Shown: piece by piece, positions 62,688 to 64,000 of the stretch | Layout: every line of letters starts with the position of its first letter | Position numbering within the stretch: the stretch's first letter is position 1 | From: an uncultured Oscillospiraceae bacterium | Lineage (GTDB): Bacteria > Bacillota > Clostridia > Oscillospirales > Oscillospiraceae | DNA length: 64,000 nt | Direction of reading: 5' to 3' | Assembly: GCA_934565795.1 (NCBI GenBank) | Contig: CAKTIM010000010.1 | Coordinates: 10,148-74,147, forward strand | Position numbers and translations under genes: made by a program | Notes under the pieces: model-generated | What the model was told of the DNA's origin: nothing | What the model saw: only the letters and a program-made list of their open reading frames with translations | The model's database searches: none

Positions 62688-63113
62688 ATGGCACAGAAAG
62701 TCACTGGCATTATTAAGCTTCAGATCAACGCCGCAAAGGCGACCGCTTCCCCCCCTGTTGGCCCGGCTCTGGGTCAGCATGGCGTAAACATCGCTGCTTT
62801 CATCAAGGAATTCAACGCCCGCACCAAGGATATGGAGGGCTACAAGATTCCCGTCGTCATCACTGTATACGCAGACCGCAGCTTCACCTTTATTACCAAG
62901 ACTCCTCCGACCCCCATGCTGGTTATGAAAGCCATCGGCTTGGACAAGGGTTCTGGCGTCCCCAACAAGACCAAGGTCGGCACCATCACCAAGGCGCAGG
63001 TTGCCGAGATCGCCAAGACCAAACTGCCCGATCTGAACGTCGCTTCCCTGGAAGCTGCCGAGAGCCAGGTTGCTGGCACTTGCCGCTCCATGGGCGTCGT
63101 TGTTGTTGACTGA
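62688..63113 (+). CDS. rplK: Ribosomal protein uL11
   Basis: A 141-residue protein of the GTPase-associated centre. It has [42 protein letters not shown], the rRNA-binding end and [20 protein letters not shown]. Start at 62688 has caggaggtgc upstream. Confidence 0.96.
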   Translation: MAQKVTGIIKLQINAAKATASPPVGPALGQHGVNIAAFIKEFNARTKDMEGYKIPVVITVYADRSFTFITKTPPTPMLVMKAIGLDKGSGVPNKTKVGTITKAQVAEIAKTKLPDLNVASLEAAESQVAGTCRSMGVVVVD

Positions 63114-63146
63114 TAATTTGCTGATCCGAAATATAATTTCGGACAT

Positions 63147-63172
63147 GTGGGAGGATTATTCCGCATCACCAC
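63147..63172 (+). promoter_or_regulatory. Possible second L1 binding site before rplA
   Basis: gtgggagg followed by caccac, sharing both blocks with the site before rplK. A small hairpin (tccgaaatataatttcgga) precedes it. Confidence 0.4.
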
Positions 63173-63190
63173 TTTAAGGAGGATAATAAA

Positions 63191-63883
63191 TTGTTTAGAG
63201 GCAAAAAGTATAAGGAGAGCGCCAAGCTGATTGACCGCTCCGTTCAGTATGATCCCACTGAGGCCCTGGATCTGGTTGTGAAGGGCGCTTCCGCCAAGTT
63301 CGACGAGACCGTCGAAATCCATATCAAGCTGGGCGTTGACTCCCGTCACGCTGACCAGCAGGTTCGTGGCGCTGTCGTCCTGCCCAACGGCACTGGCAAG
63401 ACCCGCCGCGTTCTGGTGTTCGCCAAGGACGCCAAGGTTGACGAGGCCAAGGAGGCCGGCGCTGATTACGTCGGCGGCATGGAGCTGGTCGAGAAGATCA
63501 CCAAGGAAAACTGGTTTGACTTCGACGTGGTTGTCGCTGCCCCTGATATGATGGGCATCGTTGGTCGTCTTGGTAAGGTTCTTGGCCCCAAGGGCCTGAT
63601 GCCCTCCCCCAAGGCCGGTACCGTGACCCCCAACGTCGGCGCTGCCGTCAAGGAGATCAAAGCCGGTAAGGTTGAGTACCGTCTGGACAAGACCAACATC
63701 ATCCACTGCCCCATCGGCAAGGTTTCCTTTGGCTCCGAGAAGCTGACCGAGAATATGGACACCCTGGTAAAGGCCGTTGTGAAGGCAAAGCCCGCAGCTG
63801 CCAAGGGCCAGTATATCCGTTCCTGCACCGTAGCCTCCACCATGGGGCCTGGCGTTAAGGTTTCTACCGCCAAGTATATGTAA
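63191..63883 (+). CDS. rplA: Ribosomal protein uL1
   Basis: A 230-residue L1-stalk protein. Its start [19 protein letters not shown] is followed by [37 protein letters not shown] and the rRNA-binding [21 protein letters not shown]. It begins with TTG; taaggagg lies at the correct distance, and no better start is in frame. Confidence 0.95.
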   Translation: MFRGKKYKESAKLIDRSVQYDPTEALDLVVKGASAKFDETVEIHIKLGVDSRHADQQVRGAVVLPNGTGKTRRVLVFAKDAKVDEAKEAGADYVGGMELVEKITKENWFDFDVVVAAPDMMGIVGRLGKVLGPKGLMPSPKAGTVTPNVGAAVKEIKAGKVEYRLDKTNIIHCPIGKVSFGSEKLTENMDTLVKAVVKAKPAAAKGQYIRSCTVASTMGPGVKVSTAKYM

Positions 63884-63890
63884 TTGATTT

Positions 63891-63922
63891 GCATCCCGGA
63901 TACACATCGTATCCGGGATGCT
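63891..63922 (+). terminator. Intrinsic terminator or attenuator behind rplA
   Basis: The stem gcatcccggata/tatccgggatgc is followed by ttctc. A second hairpin (gaaccccagcttt against aaagccggggttc) starts at about 63931 and could be the beginning of a leader for the next ribosomal gene, which lies outside the window. Confidence 0.65.
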
Positions 63923-64000
63923 TCTCAGCCTGTCAAAGAACCCCAGCTTTTCAGCAAGCGAAAGCCGGGGTTCTGTTGTAATTCGGGCAGTAATAAACAA

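Overview
The window looks like a chromosome segment of a spore-forming, GC-rich gut Clostridium relative, most likely an Oscillospiraceae/Ruminococcaceae-type Bacillota. Supporting evidence is a complete spoIIIAA-AH operon, an FtsK/SpoIIIE translocase next to a TepA-like protease, cwlD, a cotJ-type coat operon, strong AGGAGG ribosome binding sites, sigma-A-like promoters, and clostridial gene orders such as asp23-nusB-tsaD-like-xseA-xseB-ispA and rpmG-secE-nusG-rplK-rplA. The assignment is inferred from gene content and order; no alignment was possible.

Layout. Bases 1-5000 are an accessory zone, visibly AT-richer between about 1600 and 4350. It holds an unknown protein, a cluster of TGCACCCCC words, two tandem 142-bp units that fold like a cloverleaf and carry tRNA-3'-end-like sequence, an AT-rich P-loop kinase gene bounded by two related hairpin sequences, small membrane proteins (one apparently frameshifted), an AAC(6')-type acetyltransferase, a truncated esterase and a second GNAT. 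Bases 5100-10400 are ordinary metabolism and transport: asnA, a HAD phosphatase, a ZIP transporter, a DMT exporter and two small unknown proteins.

Bases 10800-21300 form one long plus-strand cluster that reads as a cell-wall salvage unit: an oligopeptide-type ABC importer (binding protein, two permeases, two ATPases), murQ, an esterase, a MurNAc/GlcNAc-type kinase, anmK and a PTS EIIC permease without EIIB. Next come a ThrE-type exporter, a DegV protein and an HxlR regulator on the minus strand, then copA with an extra C-terminal metal-binding domain, a lipase-like hydrolase, truA, an ArsC-like protein, an alanine symporter, an aminotransferase, YbaK and a TSCPD protein.

Bases 32400-46000 are the sporulation and housekeeping core: tepA, a UppP-like membrane protein that lacks a conserved arginine, ftsK/spoIIIE, spoIIIAA-AH, asp23, nusB, a second TsaD-like protein, xseA, xseB and ispA. 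Bases 46350-50900 hold a response regulator, ABC transporter and histidine kinase set of the bacitracin/lantibiotic-response kind, with a repeated TCTCAAC operator, followed by a P-loop kinase and a LOG-family protein. Bases 51100-64000 hold a cotJA-cotJB fusion with cotJC, cwlD, radA, an HTH protein with VEKPV repeats and a membrane tail, two Xer recombinases around pfkA, a split TauE/SafE permease, ruvX, and the start of the ribosomal/transcription operon (rpmG, secE, nusG, rplK, rplA).

Three dispersed copies of a foldback repeat (10421, 36961, 57427) sit directly behind genes, and an unrelated palindromic repeat lies at 46037. I found no CRISPR array, no complete transposase gene, no rRNA gene and no intact tRNA gene. 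I did not find a clearly new multi-gene system; the most unusual items are the cloverleaf repeat, the hairpin-bounded kinase gene, the foldback repeat family, the UppP-like protein and the HTH/VEKPV/membrane protein.
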